Source: Streptomyces sp. MUM 203J (lineage in GTDB: Bacteria > Actinomycetota > Actinomycetes > Streptomycetales > Streptomycetaceae). Taken from it: DNA of 64,000 nucleotides. Below are positions 17,003-30,477 of the stretch, piece by piece (the stretch's first letter is position 1; the number at the start of each line of letters is the position of its first letter). The stretch covers positions 1 to 64,000 of the forward strand of contig NZ_JADWYO010000031.1 in NCBI RefSeq assembly GCF_022414595.1, in the 5' to 3' direction. A model generated the notes under the pieces. It made no database searches. It worked only from the letters and a program-made list of their open reading frames with translations, and was not told the origin of the DNA. The translations under genes and the position numbers were made by a program.

Positions 17003-17140
17003 TTTCTGACACTCTCCTGTCGTACGACGACGGGCCGGGGTGGGCCGCAGCCCTCCCCGGCCCGTGCGCCGGTGCTCATCCAGCTTCGCCGTGCGAGGCC
17101 CATGCCGGCCAGGTCGGCAGACCTGCTGTCCGGCTGGGAG

Positions 17141-17160
17141 TCCGGGGGTCATCCCCCGGA
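17141..17160 (-). terminator. Hairpin between the KH gene and rimM
   Basis: TCCGGGGG, loop TCAT, CCCCCGGA: an 8-bp perfect stem in the 175-bp gap. There is no U-tract, so it may attenuate rather than end transcription from rpsP-KH into rimM-trmD. Confidence 0.45.
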
Positions 17161-17177
17161 GAACACAGCGACTTCGC

Positions 17178-17417
17178 TCAGCGAACCTGGTCCACGTCGA
17201 CGAGGTCGACCCGGATCCCGCGCCCGCCGAGGGCCCCCACGACGGTGCGCAGCGCGCGGGCGGTGCGGCCGTTGCGGCCGATCACCTTGCCGAGGTCGTC
17301 GGGGTGCACCCGGACCTCCAGCACGCGTCCGCGGCGCAGGTCGCGGGAGGCGACCCGCACATCGTCGGGGTTGTCGACAATGCCCTTCACGAGGTGCTCA
17401 AGAGCCTCGTCGAGCAT
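17178..17417 (-). CDS. khpA: KH-domain RNA-binding protein (KhpA-like)
   Basis: A 79-residue single KH domain with the GxxG loop as GRNG at 47-50. It sits between rpsP and rimM, the standard place of KhpA, which pairs with KhpB in other Gram-positives as a global RNA chaperone. The start lies three bases past the rpsP stop. Function here is inferred from family and place. Confidence 0.92.
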   Translation of the reverse strand: MLDEALEHLVKGIVDNPDDVRVASRDLRRGRVLEVRVHPDDLGKVIGRNGRTARALRTVVGALGGRGIRVDLVDVDQVR

Positions 17418-17419
17418 GC

Positions 17420-17854
17420 TCAGGCCTCGGTCGACTCGTCGGCGGACTCGGCGTCAGCCTTGTCAGCCTTCTTGGCCTTGGGGGTGATGGCCTCACCCTT
17501 GGTGTCGTCGCCCTCGAGCGTCTTGGCGAACTCCTCGAAGGTCGAGCGCTTCTCTTCCTTCGTGGCCGGGGTCAGGAGCGGCTTCTCCGGGGCGGGCAGG
17601 CCCTTGTGCTTCTGCCAGTCACCGGTCAGCTTCAGGATGGCGAGAACCGGCTCGGTCGGCTGGGCACCGACGGACAGCCAGTACTGCGCGCGCTCCGAGT
17701 CGACCTCGATGCGCGAGGGGTTGTACGTCGGGTGGTACAGACCGATCTCCTCGATGGCCCGGCCGTCACGGCGGGTGCGGGAGTCGGCGACGACGATGCG
17801 GTAGTGAGGCGAACGGATCTTGCCCAGACGCTTCAGCTTGATCTTGACTGCCAC
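17420..17854 (-). CDS. rpsP: 30S ribosomal protein S16
   Basis: A 144-residue S16. The core ([20 protein letters not shown]) is complete, and the last 50 residues form an acidic and Lys-rich extension ending [10 protein letters not shown], as in other actinobacteria. It is the first gene of the rpsP-khpA-rimM-trmD-rplS run; the roughly 190 bp upstream should hold the promoter. Confidence 0.97.
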   Translation of the reverse strand: MAVKIKLKRLGKIRSPHYRIVVADSRTRRDGRAIEEIGLYHPTYNPSRIEVDSERAQYWLSVGAQPTEPVLAILKLTGDWQKHKGLPAPEKPLLTPATKEEKRSTFEEFAKTLEGDDTKGEAITPKAKKADKADAESADESTEA

Positions 17855-18048
17855 GGGTGTGGTGTCTCCTGGTCTTGACGAGGTGGGGCACGACGAGATG
17901 CCGCGTGGGGTTGCGGTACTCGAATTGCCCGATGGACGCGTCAGCCGGAGGAGAGAGGGGTCCTGTTCGACTGTCGAGTACAGCTAGCCATTGTGCCACA
18001 CCCCGCGCGCCTGTCCGGCCGCGGGGCGTGGCACCCGGCGACGGCCTG

Positions 18049-18642
18049 TCACCGTGCCGCGCCGACGGTCTCCGGGATGCGGAACGGCTTTCCGCAGCCG
18101 CCGCAGACGATCGGCGCCTGCGCCAGGACAGAGGGGACGACCCGCACGTTGCGGCCGCAGTCGCACACCGCCTTGACCCGCACACCGCCGCCCGAAGAGC
18201 CGTGCCGTGCGGCCGGCCCACGGAAGGAGCGCTTGGTGTCGGCGGCCGTGGCGGCCGTGTGCGCCTTCAGGGCGCGCTGGAGCCGCTCGATGGTCGGCCG
18301 GTACCGGCGCCGCGCCTCGGGATTGAGCGCGACCAGGGAGAAGCCACTGCTCGGATGTGGCTCGTCCGGGTGGTCCAGGCCCATCTCCTCGGCGATCGCC
18401 AAGAAACGGCGGTTGTGGTAGCGGCCGGCGCGCGAGGTGTCACGGACACCTCGCGCGGCGGCGATGCCGTGGACTGCCTCATGGAGCAGTCGCTCGAAGG
18501 AGAGCTCGGCGCCACAGGCGGACGACGACTCTCCGATCAGGGACTCGGGTGCGGCGAGATCGGGCAGCTCGGGGTGGTACCGCTGAATGTCGGCCCACGC
18601 CTGTGCCAGTTCTGCGGCGAGGACAGGTGGTGTCGTGCTCAC
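18049..18642 (-). CDS. SprT-like metallopeptidase-domain protein with zinc ribbon
   Basis: A 197-residue protein. HEAVH at 54-58 is the zinc-metallopeptidase motif, with RYHNRRF (74-80) likely giving a further ligand. A C-terminal zinc ribbon uses C160, C162, C180 and C183. This layout matches SprT-like proteins, related to Spartan/Wss1 that cleave DNA-protein crosslinks; its activity here is inference. The start is uncertain: GTG at 18642 is adjacent to the conserved domain, while ATGs at 18678 and 18693 are in frame; none has a clear ribosome site. Confidence 0.82.
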   Translation of the reverse strand: MSTTPPVLAAELAQAWADIQRYHPELPDLAAPESLIGESSSACGAELSFERLLHEAVHGIAAARGVRDTSRAGRYHNRRFLAIAEEMGLDHPDEPHPSSGFSLVALNPEARRRYRPTIERLQRALKAHTAATAADTKRSFRGPAARHGSSGGGVRVKAVCDCGRNVRVVPSVLAQAPIVCGGCGKPFRIPETVGAAR

Positions 18643-19158
18643 GTCGTGACAACGAGCCGGAGGTCCAGGGGGTTCCATTACGGGGCATCCCAAATAATTT
18701 GCACGTACCCGTCAGTTGCCGTTGATGTGCTCTGACGAGGGCCAGTGCGCCGATGTAGGGCCGGTGCGCCGTTGTACGGAACAAGCCGTGCAGCCCGCCG
18801 CAAGGTGGTACGTAGCTCCTGCCGGGCCGGTGGGGCGGGGAGGCGAGCCGGAGTGCGCGGAGGCGACAGTACCCGGGCGACACGGTGCACGGGGCACCGA
18901 CCTCGCTGGCATGGCGGGAATCGTACGGCGCCCTCACTATGGAGAAGGTTCGTGCCGGCCCAGGGGGCGCACGACCGGGGCACGCGCGCATTGCGCCGCC
19001 CAACCCGCGCCCGCCCCCTGGACGCGGGGCCGGATGCGGAGTTCTCTGGCATGGATGCGGAGTACTCCGGCATCACGGACGTGCGGGCGCGCACACGGGG
19101 GCTGTCAATCAGGGCACGGACGCACAGGTGGACCTCTCGGCTGATTGGGGCGCTTTCG
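18643..19158. other. 516-bp intergenic region with a tandem dyad
   Basis: Divergent promoters for the SprT-like gene and the methyltransferase must lie here. The only clear structure is the two-copy 21-bp repeat at 19032-19073. Open frames running through it extend the methyltransferase frame upstream but show no family-like sequence. Confidence 0.6.
19032..19073. repeat. Two tandem 21-bp repeats with a palindromic core
   Basis: GGATGCGGAGTTCTCTGGCAT (19032-19052) is followed without a gap by a second copy (19053-19073) differing at two positions. The second copy holds the perfect 12-bp palindrome CGGAGTACTCCG at 19058-19069. A 21-bp step puts both dyads on one DNA face, as expected of an operator about 90 bp upstream of the methyltransferase start. 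Confidence 0.6.
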
Positions 19159-20061
19159 ATGACACCCATGCTCGTCCAGCACCACCCCCACCCGGCCCCG
19201 GCCGCTCCGGCGGTGTCCCGCGCGCCGGGGCGCGCCCGCGACTGGGCGGAGATCCAGGAGCGCATGCTGGTGCCGCTCTACGAGGCGGTGTACGAGCGCC
19301 TGGAAGTGGGCACCGGAACGCGGCTGCTCGGCCTCGGCTGCGGCTCCGGCCTGGCCCTCCTCATGGCCGCCGCGCGCGGAGCCCGGGTCACGGGTGTCGA
19401 CACCGACCACGCACGGGTGGACCTCGCCCGGCAGCGGCTGCTGCCCGACCCCGCCGTCACCGCCCACCCGGCTGTTTCCGGGACACGTCACAGGGACGCG
19501 CCCCGGCTGGAGACCACCCTCCTGTACGGCGGGCCGGACGAGGCCGCGCAGGCCACCGACCCCGGCCGGCCCGCGTACAACCTCGTCACCGCGCTTCAGC
19601 CGATCGGGTGCACCGCCGGGGACGCCGACGCCCTGGTACCCACCCTCAGCGCCGCCGCACGGCTGGCGGAACGCGGCGGCACCGTCGTCCTGGCCGGGTG
19701 GGGACCGCCCGAACGCTGCGCCACCTCCGGCGTCCTGCAGGTCGCCGCCCGGCTCACCGAACGGCTCCGCCCCGGCGACGCCTGGCGGCCCGCACTCCGC
19801 GACGAGCTGGAGGACGTCGCCGCCCGCGCGGGCCTGCGCCCTGACGGCTCGGGCCGTGTGTCCTGTCCCTTCGGCTACGCCGACACCGACAGCGCCGTCC
19901 GCGGACTGCTGTCCACCGGGCACTTCGACGCCGCGGTGCGGGCCTGCGACCTGGCCACGGTGGAGAAGGAGATCACCGAGGCGCTGCACCCGCACACCCG
20001 GCCCGACGGCACGGTGTGGATGCCGAACGTGTTCCGTTACCTCGTCGCTAGGATTCCGTAA
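19159..20061 (+). CDS. Class I SAM-dependent methyltransferase
   Basis: A 300-residue protein with motif I LLGLGCGSG (56-64) and the acidic residue after strand 2 (VTGVDTD, D81), the SAM-binding signature of class I methyltransferases. The rest is a single Rossmann-like domain with a C-terminal helical part. Residues 1-25 are Pro/Ala/His-rich. The substrate is unknown; nothing around it (ftsH, SprT-like gene) points to a pathway. The ATG at 19159 is chosen because a longer in-frame extension upstream lacks family-like sequence. Confidence 0.85.
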   Translation: MTPMLVQHHPHPAPAAPAVSRAPGRARDWAEIQERMLVPLYEAVYERLEVGTGTRLLGLGCGSGLALLMAAARGARVTGVDTDHARVDLARQRLLPDPAVTAHPAVSGTRHRDAPRLETTLLYGGPDEAAQATDPGRPAYNLVTALQPIGCTAGDADALVPTLSAAARLAERGGTVVLAGWGPPERCATSGVLQVAARLTERLRPGDAWRPALRDELEDVAARAGLRPDGSGRVSCPFGYADTDSAVRGLLSTGHFDAAVRACDLATVEKEITEALHPHTRPDGTVWMPNVFRYLVARIP

Positions 20062-20097
20062 ACCCAGCCGGACCCCGGGTCGGGCCGGGGCCGCGGG

Positions 20098-22029
20098 TTA
20101 CCCCTGGTCGCCGTTCTTCCTGAGACGGGGGACACCGGCGGCACGGTACGCGGCGTCCTCGTCGAGCGTCTCGCTCTCCAGCAGTGCCCCGGCCAGCCCG
20201 TCCAGCCGGGCCCGGTTGTCCCGCAGCAGCCGGCAGGCGCTCTCGTAGCACTCGTCGACGATCCGCCGCATCTCACTGTCCACCGTGTCCAGCGTGCCCG
20301 GCGCGGCCGACAGCCCGTAGGCCTGCTGCGCATCCGACGGAATCGCGGTGAGCCGCCCCACCCGGTCGCTCATCCCCCAGCGCCCCACCATGCCCCGCGC
20401 CAGATTCGTCACCTGCTCAAGATCGCTCTCCGAGCCCGTCGTCACCACCCCGAACACGACCTCCTCGGCCGCCATCCCGCCCAGCGCCCCGATGATCCGC
20501 CCCCGCAGGTACTCCTCGGTGTACGCGTACTTGTCGGTGTCCGGTGTCGACAGCGTCACCCCCAGCGCCCGCCCGCGCGGCACGATCGTCACCTTCCGCA
20601 CCGGGTCCGCGCCCGGCTGCAGCATCCCCAGCAGCGCGTGACCGCTCTCGTGAAAGGCCGTCCGGCGCCGCTCCTCCACCGGCATCACCAGCTGCCGCTC
20701 GGCCCCCAGCTGGACCTTCTCCAGCGCGTCCGACAGGTCCGACTGCGTCACCTGCTCCTGCCGCCGTTTCACCGCCAGCAGCGCGGCCTCGTTCGCCAGG
20801 TTGGCCAGGTCCGCGCCCGTCATCCCCGGCGTCGTCCGCGCCACCTGCAGCAGGTCCACGTCCGGGGCCAGCGGGATGCCCCGCGTGTGGATCCGCAGGA
20901 TCGCCTCACGACCGCCCCGGTCCGGCGGGCTCACGCTGACCACCCGGTCGAAGCGGCCCGGCCGGGTCAGCGCCGGGTCGAGAACGTCCGCCCTGTTCGT
21001 CGCGGCGATCACGATGACGCCCTCGGAGCCCGAGAAGCCGTCCATCTCGGTGAGGATCTGGTTCAGCGTCTGCTCACGCTCGTCGTGCCCGCCCATCCCG
21101 GCGCCCGCGCCCCGGGCCCGCCCGATGGTGTCGATCTCGTCGATGAAGATGATCGCGGGAGCCACCTTGCGGGCCTCGTTGAACAGCTCCCGCACCCGGG
21201 ACGCGCCCACACCCACGATCATCTCGATGAACTCGGACGCCGAGGCCGAGAAGAACGGCACCCCCGCCTCTCCCGCCACGGCCCGCGCCAGCAGCGTCTT
21301 GCCCGTTCCCGGCGGACCGGACAGCAGCACCCCGCGCGGCATCTTGGCACCCATGCGCCAGTACGCCTCGGGGTTCCTCAGGAAGTCCACGACGTCGTTC
21401 AGCTCGCCCCGCACCTCGTCGATCCCCGCCACGTCGTCGAACGTCGTCCGCCTCCCCGCCTCCACCTCCACCGGCTTCGGCGGCTCCTTCCGCCCCAGCA
21501 TGCCGCCCGCTCCCCCGGCCAGTCCCGCTCTCATCCGCCGGGCGATGAACAACCACAGCACCACCAGCAGCACGATCGGCGCCATCGAGAACAGCAGATT
21601 CGTGAGGAGCCCGGGCCGCTCCACCACCGGCTCGGCCGTCACCGTCACGTTCTGCGCCGTCAGCTGCTGCCACAGGTCGTCCTCGGCGAACAGCGGCCGC
21701 TGCGTCGTGAACTTCGTGTAGTCGCCGTCGCCGTCCGGGACCGGCTGCTTGTCCTTCAGTTCCCCCTCGATCGCATCGCCCTTGGAGTAGATGGTCGAGA
21801 CGTTGCCCGCCGCGACCTGCCTGCTGAACTCCGTGTACGAGATCGTCGGCTCGTCGCCGCCGTTGAAGGACTGCAGGATCAGGTTCGTCACCAGGAACAC
21901 CACCGCGGCGGCGAGCAGCAGCCCCAGCCAGCCCCCGGGCATCTTCCGCCTGGCGGGCGGGGGCGGCGGCGCCCCCTCGGAGCGCCAGGGCTGATCGGTG
22001 CGGTCGCGCGGGGGCACGGAACTGGTCAC
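20098..22029 (-). CDS. ftsH: ATP-dependent zinc metalloprotease FtsH
   Basis: A 643-residue membrane AAA+ protease. Membrane segments lie at about 33-53 and 143-163 around a short extracytoplasmic domain. Walker A is SGPPGTGKT (ending near 245), Walker B IIFIDE (293-298), the second region of homology [19 protein letters not shown] (345-363), and the zinc site HESGH (460-464). It is probably the second FtsH of Streptomyces, as the better-known one lies near folE. The GTG at 22029 has GATAAT 6 nt upstream and no ribosome site, suggesting a leaderless mRNA. Confidence 0.94.
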   Translation of the reverse strand: MTSSVPPRDRTDQPWRSEGAPPPPPARRKMPGGWLGLLLAAAVVFLVTNLILQSFNGGDEPTISYTEFSRQVAAGNVSTIYSKGDAIEGELKDKQPVPDGDGDYTKFTTQRPLFAEDDLWQQLTAQNVTVTAEPVVERPGLLTNLLFSMAPIVLLVVLWLFIARRMRAGLAGGAGGMLGRKEPPKPVEVEAGRRTTFDDVAGIDEVRGELNDVVDFLRNPEAYWRMGAKMPRGVLLSGPPGTGKTLLARAVAGEAGVPFFSASASEFIEMIVGVGASRVRELFNEARKVAPAIIFIDEIDTIGRARGAGAGMGGHDEREQTLNQILTEMDGFSGSEGVIVIAATNRADVLDPALTRPGRFDRVVSVSPPDRGGREAILRIHTRGIPLAPDVDLLQVARTTPGMTGADLANLANEAALLAVKRRQEQVTQSDLSDALEKVQLGAERQLVMPVEERRRTAFHESGHALLGMLQPGADPVRKVTIVPRGRALGVTLSTPDTDKYAYTEEYLRGRIIGALGGMAAEEVVFGVVTTGSESDLEQVTNLARGMVGRWGMSDRVGRLTAIPSDAQQAYGLSAAPGTLDTVDSEMRRIVDECYESACRLLRDNRARLDGLAGALLESETLDEDAAYRAAGVPRLRKNGDQG

Positions 22030-22031
22030 GG

Positions 22032-22079
22032 AGCGATTATCGCTGTATGACCATAACTCCGACATATGGGATGCATATG
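22032..22079. promoter_or_regulatory. AT-rich ftsH promoter with two dyads
   Basis: AGCGATTATCGCT (22032-22044) is a perfect dyad lying over the proposed -10 (GATAAT on the minus strand). CATATG at 22063-22068 and 22074-22079 form a second inverted pair with a 5-bp spacer. Such AT-rich sequence stands out in this genome. A repressor at the first dyad would block ftsH transcription; the protein is unknown. Confidence 0.5.
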
Positions 22080-22111
22080 AGTGGGCGATCTGCCCGTACG
22101 TCGCGGCATGC

Positions 22112-22146
22112 GCAAGGGGCACCCTCCAGGGAAGGGTGCCCCTTGC
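22112..22146 (-). terminator. Terminator downstream of ffh
   Basis: GCAAGGGGCACCCT and AGGGTGCCCCTTGC make a 14-bp perfect stem with a 7-nt loop, 24 bp after the ffh stop. It could act in both directions. Confidence 0.8.
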
Positions 22147-22169
22147 CGGTCCGCCACGAGGACGGGCCG

Positions 22170-23729
22170 TCAGCCCATGAACTTCTTGAACTCGTCCGGC
22201 AGCTCGAAGTCCTTGCCGGGCTCGCCCGCCGGAAGCCCGAAGGCCGTTCCGGCCTGCTCGGCCTGCGTCTGCTCCCGGCGCGCGGCGGCGGCCTGCTCCT
22301 CGGCCTTCCGCTTCATCGGGTTGCCGCTGCGCCGCTTGCCCTTCGCCTGCTTCTGCTGCTTCTTCTGCCGCCCGGGGCCACCGCCCATGCCGGGGATGCC
22401 CGGCATCCCCGGCATGCCGCCGCCCTGCGCCATGCGGGACATCATCTTCCGCGCCTCGAAGAACCGCTCCACCAGCGACTTCACGGTGCTGACGTCCACA
22501 CCGGAGCCCTTGGCGATACGCGCGCGGCGCGAGCCGTTGATGATCGTCGGGTCCTGCCGCTCGCCCGGAGTCATGGACTTGATGATCGCGGCGGTGCGGT
22601 CCACGTCCCGCTCGTCGATGTTGTTGATCTGGTCCCGCATCTGCGCCATGCCGGGCAGCATCCCCAGGAGCTTCGAGATGCTGCCCATCTTCCGGACCTG
22701 CTCCATCTGGGCCAGGAAGTCGTCGAGTGTGAAGTCCTTGCCCTTGCTGCTCGCCAGCTTGGAGGCCATCTTGGCGGCCTCTTCCTGGCTGAAGGTCTGC
22801 TCGGCCTTCTCGATCAGCGAGAGGACGTCGCCCATGCCGAGGATGCGGGACGCCATGCGGTCCGGGTGGAACGCGTCGAAGTCGTCCAGCTTCTCGCCGT
22901 TGGAGGCGAACATGATCTGGCGGCCGGTGACGTGCGCGACGGAGAGCGCGGCACCACCGCGGGCGTCGCCGTCGAGCTTGGAGAGGACCACGCCGTCGAA
23001 GCCGACGCCGTCGCGGAACGCCTCGGCGGTGTTGACGGCGTCCTGACCGATCATGGCGTCGACGACGAACAGGATCTCGTCGGGGCCGACGGCGTCGCGG
23101 ATGTCCGCGGCCTGCTGCATCATCTCCTGGTCGATGCCCAGGCGACCGGCGGTGTCGACGATCACGATGTCGTGCTGCTTGGTCCGCGCGTACTCGATCG
23201 AGTCCTTCGCGACCTGCACCGGGTCACCGACGCCGTTGCCCGGCTGCGGCGCGTAGACCCCGACGCCCGCACGCTCGGCGACGACGCTGAGCTGGTTGAC
23301 GGCGTTGGGCCGCTGAAGGTCGCAGGCGACGAGCAGCGGCGCGTGGCCCTGGCCCTGGAGCCACTTGCCGAGCTTTCCGGCGAGGGTGGTCTTACCGGCA
23401 CCCTGGAGACCGGCCAGCATGATCACCGTCGGGGACTGCTTGGCGAAACGGAGCCGGCGGGTCTCGCCGCCCAGGATCCCGACGAGCTCCTCGTTGACGA
23501 TCTTGATGACCTGCTGGCTGGGATTCAGCGCCTTGGAGACCTCGGCGCCGGTCGCCCTCTCCTTCACGCTCTTGATGAAGGCCCGCACCACGGGCAGGGC
23601 GACGTCCGCCTCAAGCAGCGCGATACGGATCTCGCGGGCGGTGGCATCGATGTCCGCCTCGCTCAGACGGCCTTTGCCGCGGAGGCCCTTGAAAGTCGCT
23701 GCAAGGCGGTCGGAGAGGGTATCGAACAC
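22170..23729 (-). CDS. ffh: Signal recognition particle protein Ffh (SRP54)
   Basis: A 519-residue SRP GTPase that brings nascent membrane proteins to FtsY and the Sec translocon. The N domain covers about 1-90. The G domain has GLQGAGKTT (108-116), DTAGR and the later TKLDGDARGG segment. The Met/Gly-rich M domain follows from about 325. The C-terminal tail is charged, with GMPGMPGIPGMGGG and a Lys-rich block. Confidence 0.97.
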   Translation of the reverse strand: MFDTLSDRLAATFKGLRGKGRLSEADIDATAREIRIALLEADVALPVVRAFIKSVKERATGAEVSKALNPSQQVIKIVNEELVGILGGETRRLRFAKQSPTVIMLAGLQGAGKTTLAGKLGKWLQGQGHAPLLVACDLQRPNAVNQLSVVAERAGVGVYAPQPGNGVGDPVQVAKDSIEYARTKQHDIVIVDTAGRLGIDQEMMQQAADIRDAVGPDEILFVVDAMIGQDAVNTAEAFRDGVGFDGVVLSKLDGDARGGAALSVAHVTGRQIMFASNGEKLDDFDAFHPDRMASRILGMGDVLSLIEKAEQTFSQEEAAKMASKLASSKGKDFTLDDFLAQMEQVRKMGSISKLLGMLPGMAQMRDQINNIDERDVDRTAAIIKSMTPGERQDPTIINGSRRARIAKGSGVDVSTVKSLVERFFEARKMMSRMAQGGGMPGMPGIPGMGGGPGRQKKQQKQAKGKRRSGNPMKRKAEEQAAAARREQTQAEQAGTAFGLPAGEPGKDFELPDEFKKFMG

Positions 23730-23940
23730 GGCGGTCGCGGATCCTTGGGTCTAGGGGGCGGGTGGACAGTCGGACTCAAGGGTATCTGGCCGCGCAATGG
23801 GAACGCCCTCGCCCGCCGGATTCGGAAGAAGGGGCCGAGCCCCGCGTGTGCGGGGAGCAGGTGACCACGCCGGGCGCGGACACGGTCGGCGCGGGAAGCG
23901 CTCCGGCCCGTCCAGCACCTCGGCGGCGGCCGGGACTCGC

Positions 23941-26394
23941 TCAGGACAGCGCCCTCTGCACCATGCCCGCCACCTCGGCCGCCTCCGCCGCCGGCAGCGA
24001 GGCACCCTCCGGTGACGTCACGTACACCGTGTCCACGGCATTGGCCCCCAAGGTGCTCACATGCGCGCTCCGCACCCGCACGTCCGCCCCCTCCAGCGCC
24101 CGCCCGATCCGGTGCAGCAGCCCCGGCGCGTCCTGGGCCCGCACCTCCAGCACCGTCGCACGCGCCGCCGACCCCGCGGGGGCGACCGTCACCCGGGGCG
24201 GAGGCGCCTGGACCCCGCGCCGTCTCGGGTAGGCGGCGTCCCGCTCCGCCAGCCGGGCGGCCACGTCCAGGGACCCGTCCAGCACCCGTACGAGATCGGC
24301 CCGCAGCCGCGCGGCCTGCGGAAGCGACCCGTACTCGGCCGCCACCCGCCAGTTCAGCACCAGGACAGGGGGCCCGGCGGCGCCCATGGCGTCCAGGTCG
24401 ATGGCCCTCAGGTCCGCCGACCGCACGGTCAGCCGGTGCAGCGCCAGCACCCCGGCGACGGCCGGGAGGACACCCGCCTGGTCGGGCAGGGCGATCAGCA
24501 GCTCCACGCCCACCGGCTCGGGCTCGTCGTCCTGCGGGGCGGCCTCGGCGTGCAGGCTCAGCACCGGCTCCCCGGTGCGCAGCGCCTCCACGGCCAGCCG
24601 TTCCTCCTCGGCGCTGGGCGCCGCGACCGCCGCGACCGGCGGGGCGTCTCCGGCCAGCGCCGCCGCCACTCGGGCGACCAGGTCCGCGACCAGGGAGGCC
24701 CGCCAGGAGGACCAGGCGGCGGGCCCGGTCGCCAGAGCGTCGGCCTCGGTCAGGGCGTGCAGCAGCTCAAGGGCCGGCACGCTGCCCACCGCCTTGGCCA
24801 CGGACTCGACGGTGGCCGGGTCGTCCAGGTCGCGCCGGGTCGCCGTGTCGATGAGGAGAAGGTGGTGCCGTACGAGGACGGCCAGGACCTCGGCGTCGTC
24901 CTGGTCGAACCCGATCCGCACCGCCACGTCGCGCGCGATGGTCTCGCCCGCGACGGAGTGGTCTCCGGGCCAGCCCTTGCCGATGTCGTGCAGGAGCGCC
25001 GCGACGAGCAGCAGGTCGGGACGGCCGACGCGGCGTGTCAGGGAGGAGGCCCGTACGGCGGCCTCGACCAGGTGGCGGTCCACGGTCCAGGTGTGCACGG
25101 GGTTGCGCTGGGGACGGAAGCGGACCCGCTCCCAGTCGGGGATGAGCCGGGTGACCAGGCCCTCGGCTTCCAGCGCCTCCCATACGGCGAGGGTGGCCTC
25201 ACCCGCGCCGAGCAGGGTGACGAGCTGTTCGCGGGCCTCGGCGGGCCAGGGCGTGGGCAGCGGCTTGGCGCCCTCCGCGAGGCGGCGTACGGCGTGCCGG
25301 GACAGCGGGAGTCCGGACTGGGCGGCGGCCGCGGCGGCGCGCAGGGGCAGGACGGGATCGCGTTCGGGGCGGGCGGTCCGTGCGAGGACGGCTTCCCCGT
25401 CCATCTCGACGACGCCTTCGGCCAGCGGTGTGCGCTCGGGCTGGGGTTTCCCGCCGGACGGGCCGCGGGCGCCGAGCAGGGCGCGGAGCCGGGGCCGGGT
25501 GGAGCGGGCGCGCAGGACGCGGTGGACCTCGCGCCAGGTGACGTCGGAGGCGTACGCGATGGTGCGTGCCGCTTCGTACACGTGCCGCAGCAGGGTGTCG
25601 GCGTCGAGGAGGCCGAGGGCGGCGGCGACCTGGTCCTGTTCCTGGAGGCTGAGGCGGTCGGTGGCGCGGCCGGTGGTGAGGTGGAGGGCGTCGCGGGTGT
25701 CGAGGAGAGTGCGGGCGGCGTCGCCGAGGCCTTCGCGGGGAGCGTCGGCGAGCCAGGAGGCGGCGACGGCGCGCAGGGCGGTGGCGTCGCGGAGACCGCC
25801 GCGGGCCTCCTTGAGGTCGGGTTCGAGGAGGAAGGACAGTTCGCCGGCCCGCTCGGCCCGCTCGGTGCACAGCTCGTGGAGTTCGGGGAGGCGCTTGGGG
25901 GCCTGGTTGCGCCAGTCCGCGAGCACCGTGGTGCGCAGGGCGGCGACGAGGCCGAGGTCCCCGGCGAGGGGGCGGGCGTCGAGCAGTCCGAGCTGGACCT
26001 TCAGGTCCTCTCCGGCGGTCCTTCGGGCTTCGGCCGGGGTGCGGACCGAGTGGTCGAGGGCGAGGCCGAGGTCCCAGACCGGGTACCAGACGCGGTCCGC
26101 GAGGGCGGCGACGGCGCCGGGGTCGGCGGTGCCGTCGTGCAGGAGGAGCAGGTCGAGGTCGCTGCGCGGGGAGAGGGCGCCGCGGCCGTAGCCGCCGACG
26201 GCGACGAGGGCGGTGCCGCGGGGCGGGGCGGCGGCGGTGAAGAGCGCGGCCAGCCAGTCGTCGGTGAGCCGGGCGAGGGCGGCACGGCGCGGCGGCCCGG
26301 GCCGGGCCTCCTGCCGGAGGAGGCTCAGCCGGGCCGCCGCGTAGCCGCTGGGTCCCGAGTCTTCGTCGGTGTCGTTCACATCGAGGCTCGTCAC
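23941..26394 (-). CDS. glnD: Bifunctional PII nucleotidyltransferase GlnD
   Basis: An 817-residue GlnD. The nucleotidyltransferase site GGYGRG (67-72) is followed by SDLDLLLL (D79, D81). A central HD domain carries LLHDIGKGWPGDHS, and two C-terminal ACT-type regions follow (LLIALPDQAGVLP and VLEVRAQDAPGLLHRI). In Streptomyces GlnD adenylylates GlnK rather than uridylylating it. The GTG at 26394 has GGAG 10 nt upstream. Order amtB-glnK-glnD is that of the known operon. Confidence 0.95.
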   Translation of the reverse strand: MTSLDVNDTDEDSGPSGYAAARLSLLRQEARPGPPRRAALARLTDDWLAALFTAAAPPRGTALVAVGGYGRGALSPRSDLDLLLLHDGTADPGAVAALADRVWYPVWDLGLALDHSVRTPAEARRTAGEDLKVQLGLLDARPLAGDLGLVAALRTTVLADWRNQAPKRLPELHELCTERAERAGELSFLLEPDLKEARGGLRDATALRAVAASWLADAPREGLGDAARTLLDTRDALHLTTGRATDRLSLQEQDQVAAALGLLDADTLLRHVYEAARTIAYASDVTWREVHRVLRARSTRPRLRALLGARGPSGGKPQPERTPLAEGVVEMDGEAVLARTARPERDPVLPLRAAAAAAQSGLPLSRHAVRRLAEGAKPLPTPWPAEAREQLVTLLGAGEATLAVWEALEAEGLVTRLIPDWERVRFRPQRNPVHTWTVDRHLVEAAVRASSLTRRVGRPDLLLVAALLHDIGKGWPGDHSVAGETIARDVAVRIGFDQDDAEVLAVLVRHHLLLIDTATRRDLDDPATVESVAKAVGSVPALELLHALTEADALATGPAAWSSWRASLVADLVARVAAALAGDAPPVAAVAAPSAEEERLAVEALRTGEPVLSLHAEAAPQDDEPEPVGVELLIALPDQAGVLPAVAGVLALHRLTVRSADLRAIDLDAMGAAGPPVLVLNWRVAAEYGSLPQAARLRADLVRVLDGSLDVAARLAERDAAYPRRRGVQAPPPRVTVAPAGSAARATVLEVRAQDAPGLLHRIGRALEGADVRVRSAHVSTLGANAVDTVYVTSPEGASLPAAEAAEVAGMVQRALS

Positions 26395-26464
26395 GCCCAG
26401 CAGCTCCTTGTCCGTACGCCGGAACCCGTGGGCCGGGTTCCGTCTGCCGTGTCCGTTCGTCGGG

Positions 26465-30036
<3,572 letters not shown>

Positions 30037-30477
30037 TGGAAGGCCCCCATCCGCCGTGTCGCTGTGTGTTGCCCGAACCTGTATCAGACTGCCGCCTGTT
30101 GTGGCCTGCCGTCCCGGAGTTGACCCCTCCGCACGGGAATCCGGCGTGAACTCGTTGCCTCCGGCATACCCACGAGCCAGGACCGTACCCGGGGTTCGGG
30201 CACCGAAAGTAATCCTACGATCACCCGCCCCGCGAGGCGGTTTCCGTAAACGCCACCATTCGCCACCCCTTCGAATGAACCCGCCTGAGGTGGGGCGCGA
30301 TTCACTTGACACATGACGATCTGGAGCCCGGCGCACTGACGCTCCGGGCGGCGCGCGCGAGCGGGCGCACTACGGCGCTCACTTCCGTACGCCACTCGAA
30401 AGAGGGACGGCGGTACACAGCGTCACACGAGAACTCCGGGTCGTAACCACCGGCGAGGCGGACCCGTTGGAGGGGGC
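30037..30477. other. Divergent intergenic region between nsdA and the primase-like gene
   Basis: It must hold both promoters. A TTGACA hexamer lies near 30306 on the plus strand but without a good -10 at standard spacing. No repeat or small gene stands out. Confidence 0.5.

Noticed and set aside
18745-19158. An N-terminal extension of the methyltransferase by 138 codons
   Set aside because: The extra part is low-complexity and crosses the tandem repeat; the protein family begins near the ATG at 19159.
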